A stretch of 64,000 nt of DNA from Sporosarcina jeotgali (GCF_033304595.1 NZ_CP116341.1:477001-541000); one strand, 5' to 3'; shown: positions 53,165 through 61,982, counted from the first letter of the stretch. The notes: a model not told the origin generated them from the letters alone. Numbers and translations: made by a program.

Positions 53165-54454
53165 ATGCCGCGTTTATCAGCACCCGCCTTTTCAGTCGCA
53201 GGCGTGCAGTGGCTCTTTTTCATGGTCGTCAACACAGTCGTCGTTCCGTTATCGATCGGAATGGCATTTGGTCTGACAGAAGCGGAAACGGCCGGACTCA
53301 TCCGAACTTCATTCGTCACGATCGGCATAATGAGCCTGCTGCAGGCTACCATTAGCCATCGCTATCCGCTGCTTGAAGGTCATGGCGGGATCTGGTGGGG
53401 ACTTGTACTAAGCCTATGCGCTTCCGCACCTGCTATGGGACTCAGTTATGCAGAGCTCGGAGGAAGCTTGGCGCTCGGTATGCTGCTTGCAGGAGCGGTG
53501 ACGATTGTTCTTGGAGCGCTTGGATTTACAGAACTATTACAGAAAATATTTAACCCGATTGTCTTAGTGACTTACTTATTTTTACTTTCGGTCCAGCTCA
53601 TTCTGTACTTTTTCAAAGGAATGATGGGAATCAGCGAAGGCGGTGCCATCAATTTGCCGGTTGCGGTGATTTCAGTGGCCATCGTCATCGCGGTGCTCAT
53701 TATGTCAATGAAAGGCAAAGGAAGCATTGCGAACTTTTCAATACTGATTGGCATGCTGGGGGGATGGATCGCTTACGTAGTCATCTTTGGAAGTGAGTCG
53801 GCACCGTCAAATGGGGGCACCATCTTCCATCTGTTCCCGTTAGGCGGACTGCAATTGCATATCGGAATTGTCGTCACGGCATTCATCGCGGGGCTTATTA
53901 ATATGGCGAACTCGCTCGTTGCGATTTCAACGGTGGAAGAACTGTATGACAGTCAAACCTCTGCGAAACGCTACAAAGCATCTTATTATGTGACGGGCGC
54001 AGGGACAATCTTTGCTGGGCTGTTCGGATTAATTCCCTTAGGACCTTATTCCTCCTCGATCGGATTTCTCCAGAGTACACGAATTCTGCAAAGAGGGCCG
54101 TTCATCCTTGGAAGTTTACTATTCATCATTCTTGGGCTTGTTCCTGCGTTAGGCAGCTTTTTTTCAACGCTCCCTGCGCCAGTGGGGGACGCGGTTCTAT
54201 TCGTTGCGTATCTGCAACTCTTCAGTACTGCCATCCGGAATATCCGAAAACTGCAGATTGAAACGGGATCTTTATACAGACTTACGATTCCGATGCTTGT
54301 CGGGATTAGTATTTTGAATGCACCTCCAGAAACGTTCAGCTCATTTCCAGTCATGCTTCAGCCGCTCGTTAGCAACGGCTTGCTTGTCGGAGTGCTGCTG
54401 TCTGTCATCATGGAGATTATAGCCCGCGACAAACGAAAGGAGCTCGCCCATTAA
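53165..54454 (+). CDS. NCS2-type nucleobase permease
   Basis: 429-residue permease with about 12-14 membrane helices. LLEGHGGIWWGLV and LGALGFTELLQKIFNPIVLVTYLFLLSVQLI resemble the xanthine/uracil permease (NCS2) family, as do FIAGLINMANSLVAISTVEELYD and FGLIPLGPYSSSIGFLQSTRI in the transport core. AGGAGG precedes the ATG. Its position behind a nucleoside hydrolase suggests import or export of the freed base. Exact base unknown. Confidence 0.83.
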   Translation: MPRLSAPAFSVAGVQWLFFMVVNTVVVPLSIGMAFGLTEAETAGLIRTSFVTIGIMSLLQATISHRYPLLEGHGGIWWGLVLSLCASAPAMGLSYAELGGSLALGMLLAGAVTIVLGALGFTELLQKIFNPIVLVTYLFLLSVQLILYFFKGMMGISEGGAINLPVAVISVAIVIAVLIMSMKGKGSIANFSILIGMLGGWIAYVVIFGSESAPSNGGTIFHLFPLGGLQLHIGIVVTAFIAGLINMANSLVAISTVEELYDSQTSAKRYKASYYVTGAGTIFAGLFGLIPLGPYSSSIGFLQSTRILQRGPFILGSLLFIILGLVPALGSFFSTLPAPVGDAVLFVAYLQLFSTAIRNIRKLQIETGSLYRLTIPMLVGISILNAPPETFSSFPVMLQPLVSNGLLVGVLLSVIMEIIARDKRKELAH

Positions 54455-54467
54455 GGACAGCTCCTTT
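54436..54467. terminator. Bidirectional terminator, permease and lacI-type gene
   Basis: AAAGGAGCT / AGCTCCTTT stem that includes the end of the permease gene and abuts the stop of the converging regulator gene. Confidence 0.75.
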
Positions 54468-55459
54468 TATTCATTCATTGTAGATTGTTTGGCAATCAGG
54501 GTGACTGGAAAGACTCGGTCGGTAACGATGTCCGGTTCTTTTCGGATTAACCCGACCAGCGAATCCATCGCGGTTTTGCCGAGTTCGTATATCGGCTGGG
54601 CAATCGTTGAAAGTTCCGGTGTTATCATCTCTAACCCGATTCCATCAAAACCGATCACTTTCACGTCTCGGGGAACGCGTTTCCCTGCTTCTTGCAAGGC
54701 TTTCAGCGCACCTGCAGCCATTAAGTCGTTGCTTGCAAACACACCGTCTAAATTCGGATGAAGCGCCAGCAGCTCTTTCATTGTGGAATAGCCGCCATTA
54801 ACGGTGAAATCACTATAGCCGATCAAACTCGGGGTAAACCAGTCCGTCCTGCGGCTAGCATCCTCAAAGCCGGCGGTTCGTTCCCGGGATGAAGTAATCG
54901 TCAGGGGCCCGCATATATGAGCAATTTTCGAGCATCCCTGCGTCAGTAAATGCTCGACGGCCAATTCACCGCCGCGCCGGTTTTCAACGGTAAAGGAAAC
55001 GACGGAGTCATTGGAAAACACATTGTCCATGAGGACGACAGGGATGGACTGTTTTTGCAGTCCGTTTAAATGCTCGGGCTCGATTGTATAGGAAGAAATA
55101 ATGATTCCATCGACTTGTTTTTGAAGCAGTGTGTCTATGTACTTTTGTTCTTTCAACGAGTCGTTATCTGTATTGCACAACATGACCGTGTAGCCGTATT
55201 CGTTTGCAGCATCTTCGATTGAGCGGGCGAGCTCAGGGAAAAAAGGATTCAAAATATCGGGGACCATCAAACCGATTGTCGCGGTTTTCATCCCCGCAAG
55301 ACTTCTTGCGATATTATTCGGCCGATAATTGAGCTTATCAATGACTGCTGAGATGGTAGCTGCCGCTTCTTTACTGACATAGCCGTTCTTGTTCAAGTAT
55401 CGGGAAACGGTTGCTACTGAAACACCTGCTAACTTGCTTACATCTTTAATGGTAGCCAT
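54467..55459 (-). CDS. LacI-family transcriptional regulator of nucleoside/ribose salvage
   Basis: 330-residue repressor. The N-terminus ATIKDVSKLAGVSVATVSRYLN is the LacI helix-turn-helix and hinge start; the rest is a periplasmic-binding-like effector domain (GLMVPDILNPFFPELARSIEDAA, GIIISSY, GVFASNDLMAAGALKALQEAG, VKVIGFDG). ATG at 55459 after GAGGAG; upstream in-frame codons cover the operator and promoter and are not coding. Identical-type operators before this gene, nupC and rbsK define its likely regulon. The effector is probably ribose or a nucleoside product (inferred). Confidence 0.93.
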   Translation of the reverse strand: MATIKDVSKLAGVSVATVSRYLNKNGYVSKEAAATISAVIDKLNYRPNNIARSLAGMKTATIGLMVPDILNPFFPELARSIEDAANEYGYTVMLCNTDNDSLKEQKYIDTLLQKQVDGIIISSYTIEPEHLNGLQKQSIPVVLMDNVFSNDSVVSFTVENRRGGELAVEHLLTQGCSKIAHICGPLTITSSRERTAGFEDASRRTDWFTPSLIGYSDFTVNGGYSTMKELLALHPNLDGVFASNDLMAAGALKALQEAGKRVPRDVKVIGFDGIGLEMITPELSTIAQPIYELGKTAMDSLVGLIRKEPDIVTDRVFPVTLIAKQSTMNE

Positions 55460-55474
55460 CAGTATCTCCTCTGT

Positions 55475-55492
55475 TAAGTAATCGTTTACACA
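55475..55492. promoter_or_regulatory. LacI-type operator 2 (autoregulation)
   Basis: TAAGTAATCGTTTACACA; on the minus strand it directly follows the -10 box of the regulator gene. Confidence 0.75.
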
Positions 55493-55521
55493 AATATACC
55501 AATAATTATGGAACCGTTCAA
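55493..55521 (-). promoter_or_regulatory. Sigma-A promoter of the lacI-type gene
   Basis: On the minus strand: TTGAAC (55521-55516), 17-base spacer, TATATT (55498-55493). Confidence 0.75.
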
Positions 55522-55552
55522 GGTGCTTTAAATAGTATGTCACAATTTGTTA

Positions 55553-55582
55553 TTGACGCTCCTATTCAACCTGTGGTAAATT
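55553..55582 (+). promoter_or_regulatory. Sigma-A promoter of nupC
   Basis: TTGACG at 55553-55558, 18-base spacer, TAAATT at 55577-55582; operator 3 begins two bases later. Confidence 0.7.
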
Positions 55583-55583
55583 G

Positions 55584-55601
55584 TATGAAACCGATTACAC
55601 A
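55584..55601. promoter_or_regulatory. LacI-type operator 3 (nupC)
   Basis: TATGAAACCGATTACACA; the right half GATTACACA matches the other two sites and the left half is weaker. It overlaps the expected start of transcription. Confidence 0.65.
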
Positions 55602-55635
55602 TCGCATCATAATCCATTTACATGAGGAGAAACTA

Positions 55636-56865
55636 ATGAATATCCTAACTGGCTTACTTGGGTGCCTCGTCATCCTTTTCGTTGCTTTTTTGCTCTCGGA
55701 CAACAAACGCAAAATCAATTACCGCGTCGTAGTAATTGGGGTTGCCATGCAAATTTTCTTTGGTTATCTCGTCTTAAAGTCTTCAGGCGGACGAGCAGTA
55801 ATTGAAAAGTTTTCTGGCGGTATCCAAAACGTGATCCATTACGGAAATGAAGGACTCGCATTCGTCTTTGGAAGTCTGGCGGATTCATCCGCTCCGACAG
55901 GTTTCATCTTCGGAATCCGGGTGGCAGCAATGGCGATTTTCGTCACTGCGCTCATTTCTCTGCTTTACCACTTTGGAATTATGCAATTTTTCGTCCGGAT
56001 TGTCGGCGGAGGATTGGCGAAAATTCTAGGAACAAGCAAGCCGGAATCCCTTACTGCAGCCTCTAACATTTTCTTAGGGCTTCAAGAAGCACCGGTTATT
56101 ATTAAGCCATACATTAAAACATTAACACGATCAGAATTGTTCGCTGTCATGGTTGGCGGACTCGCATCAGTAGCAGGCGGAACGATGCTCGCATACGCAG
56201 CACTCGGTATCCCGATCAATTATTTGCTGTCAGCAAGTTTCATGGCAGCTCCGGCAGGTCTCGTGTTTGCGAAAATCTTAATTCCTGAAACAGAAGTTCC
56301 GAAAAACGTTGTAGATGATGAGCCGAAAGAATTGATTGGCGAAGGCGGAGTGAAGCCAGGCGCAATCGATGCAGTCACAAAAGGTGCCGCTGAAGGATTG
56401 AAAATGGCAGGGCTGATTATTGCGATGCTGATTGCATTCATTTCACTTCTAGCTATGGCGAACGGAATTCTTGGCGGAATCGGTGGCTGGTTCGGTCATC
56501 CAGACATTTCACTTCAGCAGATTTTCGGATACATCTTCTCACCACTGGCGTTCGCAATGGGCGTGCCTTGGTCTGAAGCAATGACAGCAGGTAACTTGCT
56601 CGGTCAAAAAGTAATCTTGAACGAGATGGTCGCATTCACATCATTCCAGCCAATGATTGAAGCGCTGTCGGATAAAACCGTCGCAATCCTGACATTCTCG
56701 TTATGTGGATTCGCGAACATCGGATCCCTCGGAATCCTGATTGCCAGCATGACCGCATTTGCTGAAAACCAGCGCGCAGTTGTTGCGAAACTCGGTTTCA
56801 AAGCAGTCATCGCAGGTACGCTCGCAAACCTGATGAGCGGTACAATCGCTGGTATGTTTATGTAA
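55636..56865 (+). CDS. nupC: Concentrative nucleoside transporter (NupC/CNT family)
   Basis: 409 residues with about ten membrane segments. The CNT signatures are clear: GNEGLAFVFGSLAD, TAASNIFLGLQEAPVIIKPYI, LFAVMVGGLASVAGGTMLAYAALG and the end TFSLCGFANIGSLGILIASMTAFA. It imports nucleosides with protons or sodium. ATG at 55636 follows GAGGAGAA. It is divergent from the LacI-type regulator and shares its operator type, so uptake and breakdown of nucleosides appear to be controlled together. Confidence 0.94.
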   Translation: MNILTGLLGCLVILFVAFLLSDNKRKINYRVVVIGVAMQIFFGYLVLKSSGGRAVIEKFSGGIQNVIHYGNEGLAFVFGSLADSSAPTGFIFGIRVAAMAIFVTALISLLYHFGIMQFFVRIVGGGLAKILGTSKPESLTAASNIFLGLQEAPVIIKPYIKTLTRSELFAVMVGGLASVAGGTMLAYAALGIPINYLLSASFMAAPAGLVFAKILIPETEVPKNVVDDEPKELIGEGGVKPGAIDAVTKGAAEGLKMAGLIIAMLIAFISLLAMANGILGGIGGWFGHPDISLQQIFGYIFSPLAFAMGVPWSEAMTAGNLLGQKVILNEMVAFTSFQPMIEALSDKTVAILTFSLCGFANIGSLGILIASMTAFAENQRAVVAKLGFKAVIAGTLANLMSGTIAGMFM

Positions 56866-56874
56866 ATGAATTGC

Positions 56875-56907
56875 AAAAAAGCACTCGCAGCTGCGGGTGC
56901 TTTTTTT
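56875..56907 (+). terminator. Terminator of nupC
   Basis: AAAAAAGCACTCGC / GCGGGTGCTTTTTT hairpin with loop AGCT. Confidence 0.9.
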
Positions 56908-56951
56908 GCATGGAGGGGAGCGGGAGACGATGAATTCTTGGGGTTGGCCGA

Positions 56952-57463
56952 TACTCCAAGCCAAATGGCCGATTCTTTGCTCCAAATGGCCGATTCACCC
57001 CGGGATCTGGCCGATTCCGCAAGCCAAGTGGCCGATTCCAACACGAAGCTGGCCGATTCCACTATTCTCCATCGTCTAGCCCATCCCTCAACGCGCGAAG
57101 CGCTACCAATTAATCCCTAAACGCAGTTGAATTGCGTCCCGTTATCGAGAAACTCCGCGAAGTGTCGGAGAAAAGTCCGTGAGTGATCGAGAAACTTACT
57201 CGAGTGTACGAGAACTCTCCCGCAGTGTCCGACAGTCACCAAGAAGTGTCGGAGAACGCCAGCGTCCCCTTCACCCAGTGGGTTAGCCCATCCCTCAACG
57301 CGCGAAGCGCTACCAATTAATCCCTAAACGCAGTTGAATTGTGTCCCGTTATCGAGAAACTCCGCGAAGTGTCGGAGAAATGTCCGTGAGTGATGGAGAA
57401 ACTCACTCGAATGTCGGAGAAATCCCCCATAGTGTCCGACAATTACCAAAAAGTGTCGGAGAA
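56952..57463 (-). repeat. 21-bp arrays A12, B7 and B8 (inverted), two full cores
   Basis: Read on the minus strand. A12 units have their first base at 57057, 57036, 57015, 56994, 56973 and 56952. B7: 57256, 57235 (weak), 57214, 57193, 57172 and 57151, followed by a core at 57136. B8: 57463, 57442, 57421, 57400, 57379 and 57358, followed by a core at 57343. Each array has six units. A class A and a class B array flank the same core here. The cores keep an extended right end (CAACGCGCGAAGCGCT when read on the plus strand) with a GCGC-GAA-GCGC hairpin. Confidence 0.9.
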
Positions 57464-57587
57464 AACCAGCACCCCATAAAAATGAAACACCAGCGCATTG
57501 ACATAAGTAATCAATGGTGTAATAATACACTTAATGGTCCGTTCTGACAATGACTATAGAAAGTATATCGGATAGGAGAGGATTCAA

Positions 57588-58742
57588 TTGGCTGCTTTTT
57601 TATCAGCAACGCTGCTCGTTATACTCGTCGTTATAACTTTTGTTGCTTTCATAATTGCGACGCTAAATGGAACGGCGTATCACATTCCTTTAATCATAGT
57701 ATTTCCGACAGTTTTATTCTTAGGAGTTTCCTTATCCTTACATAAATTTTTCACGACGCGAAAGAGGATCTTCACCTTCCTCGGCATCGGCAGCATTGCT
57801 CTGGCAATTACCGGCTATGTGCCATTTCGGGAAGCATACACGGAAAGCATTCCGAAAGTAGATGAAGAAGCGAATCCAACTTTTTACGAACCATATCGAG
57901 AGGATTCTAAACTTGCACGGCTTGAAACACCTGCATCGTTAAAACTTCAGGAGTCATTGCCGAAATTGGATGGTGACACTTGGTTGTACCCTATGTATGC
58001 CGCTTTTGCAGAAGCTGTTTACCCTGAAGGGCATTATCCTTCGTATAGCGATGGCGGTCTCGTCATGGAAGATAGCAGAGGGGAAGCGTTTACCCATTTA
58101 ATTGAAGGCAAGGCAGATCTGATTTTCACAAGCACCCCTATGAAATGGCAATATGAAAAAGCAAAAAAGGCAGGGCTTGAACTGTCAGTGACGCCTATTG
58201 GAAAAGAAGCATTCGTCTTTTTCGTGAACGGAAAAAATCCGGTGCAAAACATGACGGCTCAGCAAATCCGGAAGATTTATGCAGGAAATATAGTTAACTG
58301 GAAAGAAGTAAGTGGGAATGACATGCCGATTATCGCATATCAGCGGAAAGCGAGCAGCAGGAGTCAGAAGGCGATAGAGCAATTTATGGAAGGTACACCG
58401 CTGATGAAACCTGCGACTGAGGACGAGTTTGCAGATGGCCACGGTACCGTTCAGCAACAATCTGAGTACCATAACTATAAAAACGCAATTGGATTTTCCT
58501 ATCGATTTACAACGTTGGAATTAATGGAAAAGCATAAAATCAAGCTGCTTAAAATAGACGGAGTAGCTCCGACAAACGACTCAATCCGATCAGGTGAATA
58601 CCCGCTAGTCCGTGATATTTATGCCGTTACAGCTGGCACGGATAATCCGAATGTTCAGCCGTTCATCGACTGGATTGTATCAGAAGAAGGGCAGCAGCTG
58701 TTAGAGAAATCAGGCTACGTATCGTTGCGGAATGGGGACTGA
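57588..58742 (+). CDS. Membrane-anchored PstS-like phosphate-binding protein
   Basis: 384 residues. Three membrane segments occupy the first 95 residues, in place of the usual lipoprotein signal; the rest is a phosphate/PstS-type binding fold (LDGDTWLYPMYAAFAEAVYPEG, LIEGKADLIFTSTPMKWQYEKAKKAGLEL, FVNGKNPVQNMTAQQIRKIYAGNIVNWKEVSG, IDWIVSEEGQQLLEKSGYVSL). TTG start behind AGGAGAGG. No pstCAB genes lie nearby, so it may be a sensor or scaffold rather than a transport component; the ligand is not certain. Confidence 0.83.
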   Translation: MAAFLSATLLVILVVITFVAFIIATLNGTAYHIPLIIVFPTVLFLGVSLSLHKFFTTRKRIFTFLGIGSIALAITGYVPFREAYTESIPKVDEEANPTFYEPYREDSKLARLETPASLKLQESLPKLDGDTWLYPMYAAFAEAVYPEGHYPSYSDGGLVMEDSRGEAFTHLIEGKADLIFTSTPMKWQYEKAKKAGLELSVTPIGKEAFVFFVNGKNPVQNMTAQQIRKIYAGNIVNWKEVSGNDMPIIAYQRKASSRSQKAIEQFMEGTPLMKPATEDEFADGHGTVQQQSEYHNYKNAIGFSYRFTTLELMEKHKIKLLKIDGVAPTNDSIRSGEYPLVRDIYAVTAGTDNPNVQPFIDWIVSEEGQQLLEKSGYVSLRNGD

Positions 58743-58848
58743 CAAGCTGAGATTAGCAGAACGAAGCCAAATAACCTGCACAATATCAATATGCCTTTTG
58801 AGTATGTTAAATAGTGATTAAGTTCATGTCAAAAAGGAGCTGCTGTCA

Positions 58849-59244
58849 ATGAAAAAGTCAACGCTTATTCTCTCCATAGTTTTATTTGCCAGCATCGTCA
58901 CTGTCTTGTATATGGCCGTCGACCGGTACACGTATCGTTCATACTCGCCAAACCTGGAGGATCAAGTAATCTTAGGCGAAATGACCATGATGGTGCTCGA
59001 TAACAAACAGTATCAGGATATAGCATCCAAGGAAACCGTCTACTCCATCCAGCAAGGTGTAAGTCGATTCAATGCGGGGGACCCATCTTCAATGGCTAAT
59101 TACGAAGTAAGTGTAGTAACCAATCGCCAATCTTATGTATTTACATGTGTCGATCGGACGTGTACGGATGTTTCCAATGGCACGTGGACATATTCAAGAT
59201 ACTTAGAGAACGGTCCGGTATTGCCATTAGACATCGATGAATGA
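58849..59244 (+). CDS. Small membrane-anchored or secreted hypothetical protein
   Basis: 131 residues: one N-terminal hydrophobic segment (TLILSIVLFASIVTVLYMAV) and a soluble domain with a single Cys pair (FTCVDRTCTDV). AAAAGGAGCTG precedes the ATG. I do not recognise the family. It stands alone behind the PstS-like gene. Confidence 0.7.
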   Translation: MKKSTLILSIVLFASIVTVLYMAVDRYTYRSYSPNLEDQVILGEMTMMVLDNKQYQDIASKETVYSIQQGVSRFNAGDPSSMANYEVSVVTNRQSYVFTCVDRTCTDVSNGTWTYSRYLENGPVLPLDIDE

Positions 59245-59487
59245 ATCGTACGTCATCCTGTTGCTGATGCAATTTACCAAATGCTTCTCCATTCCTCTCT
59301 TTACATACTGTACAATAATTGAAAACAGACCGCCTTTCTGATAATAAACCCAACAATCTCCGAACCAAGCTTCGTTTGCGCATGCTCCGGTAATTCCTCC
59401 ATTCCTAATCACGCGGGCTTCGCCCAATAAATTCCTGCGTCCATCGAGGGGGGAAACCTCAAGCTGATGAAAAGCAAGAGGATCCAA
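59227..59487 (-). pseudogene. Probable C-terminal remnant of an unidentified protein
   Basis: An open frame of 86 codons with protein-like composition (VIRNGGITGACANEAWFGDCWVYY, ISNRMTYDSFIDV). The reading frame continues upstream as HGCLFRHFDTVWTEEYGTLDPLAFHQLE, so the best start within it (a TTG) is not natural and the real N-terminus has probably been lost, replaced by the end of the GNAT gene. No SD is visible. It overlaps the end of the previous gene by 18 bases. Confidence 0.4.
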
Positions 59488-59546
59488 TGTGCCGTATTCT
59501 TCTGTCCAAACTGTATCGAAATGCCTGAACAGACAACCGTGTCTTC

Positions 59547-60383
59547 CTATTTGACTGCTAAGTTGCGGAGTACTTCATAATAATCTTGCCGTTCTTGTTG
59601 CACAAATCCGATTCTCTCATACAACTTCAATGCGTTTTCATTTTTAGTTTCGACATCTAATTTAATGGTATTTCCAGTCGGGATTTCATGTTGAACAATC
59701 CATTGCAGCGCCTGACCGCCATAGCCTTTACCTCTGAAATCGGCGAGGATTGCAAATCCAGAAATGTAGGATTCATTGTAACTGCGGGTTACTCGAATTT
59801 TGCCGAGCGCGGTTCCGCCTGATTCTATAATATAGCGTTGTTCTTTAACACGCGATAAGCGCTCACTGTAATAAGATTCCGCATCTTCTAATGAAAGCGA
59901 AAACGCTTCTGCATCCAATGCAGTTTCAAACGATTTGTCTTCCGGGACGGCCGTTCTCAATGCGATGTCTGCCGTTTCCGACAATTCTTTCGCATGCCAA
60001 TGCATATGGAACTCGGAAAACGAATAGTCACACGGCTGTACTGACATCCATCCTTTCGCGGATTCTGAAGTTCCGGGTGCATTGAATAACACCTTCTTGA
60101 ATCCTTTATCTTCAATCACTTGCTGCGCTTCATGCCAGAGTTTTGTGAAGTGTCCATTTCTGCGTTCTTCCGGAGTCACCATGCCGCAAACTTCAACTGT
60201 GGAACCGAATCCGTATAGCGCTAAGTAGGCAATGAGTTCTTCATCCCTAAAAACAAAGAAATCCAGTGAATCATCTGTCCGTTCCCGAAGCATCTCCCAA
60301 TTTAATTTCAGTTCAATCGTGTCGTATTGCTCACATTGCTGTTGTAACTGCTGGATTCCTTTAAGTTGTTTTGCTGTCAGCAT
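59547..60383 (-). CDS. GNAT N-acetyltransferase, two GNAT folds
   Basis: 278 residues with tandem acetyltransferase-like halves. The second half holds the acetyl-CoA site: SGFAILADFRGKGYGGQALQWIVQ, the R-G-x-G-Y-G pyrophosphate loop, followed by LDVETKNENALKLYERIGFVQQERQDYYEVL. The first half (FRDEELIAYLALYGFGSTVEVCGMVTPEERRNGHFTKLW) is a degenerate copy. ATG at 60383 follows GGAGG; an upstream ATG at 60407 is less likely. Substrate unknown. Confidence 0.88.
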   Translation of the reverse strand: MLTAKQLKGIQQLQQQCEQYDTIELKLNWEMLRERTDDSLDFFVFRDEELIAYLALYGFGSTVEVCGMVTPEERRNGHFTKLWHEAQQVIEDKGFKKVLFNAPGTSESAKGWMSVQPCDYSFSEFHMHWHAKELSETADIALRTAVPEDKSFETALDAEAFSLSLEDAESYYSERLSRVKEQRYIIESGGTALGKIRVTRSYNESYISGFAILADFRGKGYGGQALQWIVQHEIPTGNTIKLDVETKNENALKLYERIGFVQQERQDYYEVLRNLAVK

Positions 60384-60493
60384 GCCGTACCTCCAATGAT
60401 AATTCACAGATTTTATTCTTCGTTCTGCAAATATTGTGTTCTTTTATTATGCTATACTGGTTCAAATGAAACCCATAGGAAGAAGGTATTCAA

Positions 60494-61060
60494 ATGAAAA
60501 AAGACATGCGTTATATATGTTATCCATTCATGAGAGAATCTGCATCGACGGTAGACTTTGAAATTCGTACAGATTCATTGACGACTCGAATCGGGGAAGC
60601 CTTATCTTTAACTGAAGACGTTGAAAAAGTTCAAACCGATCTTCGCTGGCTCCAGCCGCTTGCCTACCACTTAAATGGTTCAGTCCGCGGGAAACAAGCG
60701 ATCTTCCCTGAAGACCTTCAGCGTCTTAGCGACGTATATGATGAGTATGTGAACGAACTGGGTGAATTGATCGAACAATTCGTCCTCCCGCAAGGCACCC
60801 ATGCGGCCACTGTCCTTCACGTGTGCCGAAGTGAAGCTAAGAAATCGGTACGTGCTCTCCACAAAGTATCGTTAGAACGCGACGTTCCAGAAATCCTTTT
60901 CGATTTCGCCCAGCTCATGGCAAACGTGTTGTTCGTAATGGCTGTCTATACCAACAAAGCTCAAGGATGCGACGAAATCCCATTCATCAGTAAATCTTAT
61001 CCTGAATGGAAAAAGAAAAAGAAACAAATTGACAAGGTGAACTCGTCCTCTGAAGCTTGA
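60494..61060 (+). CDS. Cobalamin adenosyltransferase-like protein lacking the ATP motif
   Basis: 188 residues, all helical. The C-terminal half FVLPQGTHAATVLHVCRSEAKKSVRALHKV follows the PduO-type ATP:cob(I)alamin adenosyltransferase pattern (F-x-LPGG...A-x-LH-x-AR). The N-terminal TKTGDxGxT ATP-binding motif is absent, and several arginines of the active site are changed. It is therefore either a non-catalytic homologue or one with another ligand. GGAAGAAGG serves as SD. Confidence 0.65.
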   Translation: MKKDMRYICYPFMRESASTVDFEIRTDSLTTRIGEALSLTEDVEKVQTDLRWLQPLAYHLNGSVRGKQAIFPEDLQRLSDVYDEYVNELGELIEQFVLPQGTHAATVLHVCRSEAKKSVRALHKVSLERDVPEILFDFAQLMANVLFVMAVYTNKAQGCDEIPFISKSYPEWKKKKKQIDKVNSSSEA

Positions 61061-61189
61061 TTGTTGGATATGTGGTGATTGGTGCAATAAGTGCACTATA
61101 AGAAGAGCTTATGTTATTCATTCGTAACTAACGAATTACCTTATCTGTCGGAGAGAGGTATACTACAACAGATGAGGAGGCAGATGACG

Positions 61190-61927
61190 ATGGAATACAT
61201 TTTGCTCTTTTTTATAGCGCTGGTTGCAATGATGCTTGGAACGCTTGCAGGGGGCGGTGGACTTATTACGATGCCCGCGATGCTGCTAATGGGAATTCCA
61301 ATCCATTCTGTAATCGGAGCCAGTAAAATCTCCACGACTTTCAGTTCCTTCACTACGTTTCTAACCGTTTTATTGAAAAAAGAGATTACTCTTCGCGAAT
61401 CATGGTGGATTTTACCAGTCTCCCTGACAGCAGGGACATTGGGCGGAATTACCGCAACCCATATTCCAGAGTCCGCACTTTATAAACTTGCGATTGTCTT
61501 GCTGGTCGGTGCATTTTTTACATCATTTCTATCGAAAGCAGACTTTGCGGGACAAGCGACACTGCAGCCTTCGAAAACCGGCGTCGCTGGATTGGTCGGC
61601 ATCGGGCTATACGATGGTTTATTCGGCCCGGGGCAAGGTACGCTTCTGCTCTATTTGTTCAATCAATTACGGATTTCCTACATGCGCTCAATAGGATTTG
61701 TTCGGCTCGCTTCGTTTTCTAGCGGGTTAGGAGCTGCCATCAGCTATATCGCGATGGGGAAAATTATTTGGCCGATTGCATTCGTACTTGTCTTAGGCTC
61801 TTTATCCGGCGCTCAAATCGGAGTGCGCATTGCAGAAAAACTGAACCCGCAACACGTTCGTATTCTATTGCGCTTAGTCATTGTCGGCTTGATTGTCCAG
61901 CTGGTTGTGAAAGCCATTTTAAAATAA
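61190..61927 (+). CDS. TSUP-family (TauE/SafE) membrane transporter
   Basis: About 245 residues, seven or eight membrane helices. GTLAGGGGLITMPAMLLMGIPIHSVIGASKISTTFSSFTTF near the start and GIGLYDGLFGPGQGTLLLYLF in the second half are the two TSUP repeat motifs. These proteins move sulfite, sulfonates or other organic anions. ATG at 61190 lies nine bases behind GAGGAGG; ATGs at 61172 and 61184 are badly spaced. A terminator follows. Confidence 0.88.
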   Translation: MEYILLFFIALVAMMLGTLAGGGGLITMPAMLLMGIPIHSVIGASKISTTFSSFTTFLTVLLKKEITLRESWWILPVSLTAGTLGGITATHIPESALYKLAIVLLVGAFFTSFLSKADFAGQATLQPSKTGVAGLVGIGLYDGLFGPGQGTLLLYLFNQLRISYMRSIGFVRLASFSSGLGAAISYIAMGKIIWPIAFVLVLGSLSGAQIGVRIAEKLNPQHVRILLRLVIVGLIVQLVVKAILK

Positions 61928-61934
61928 GAAAACG

Positions 61935-61970
61935 CGAAAGCAGCCGATTCTTTAGCCGCTTTCGTTTTTT
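61935..61970 (+). terminator. Terminator of the TSUP gene
   Basis: CGAAAGC / GCTTTCG stem followed by TTTTTT, between converging genes. Confidence 0.82.
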
Positions 61971-61982
61971 ATTGTCCAACCA

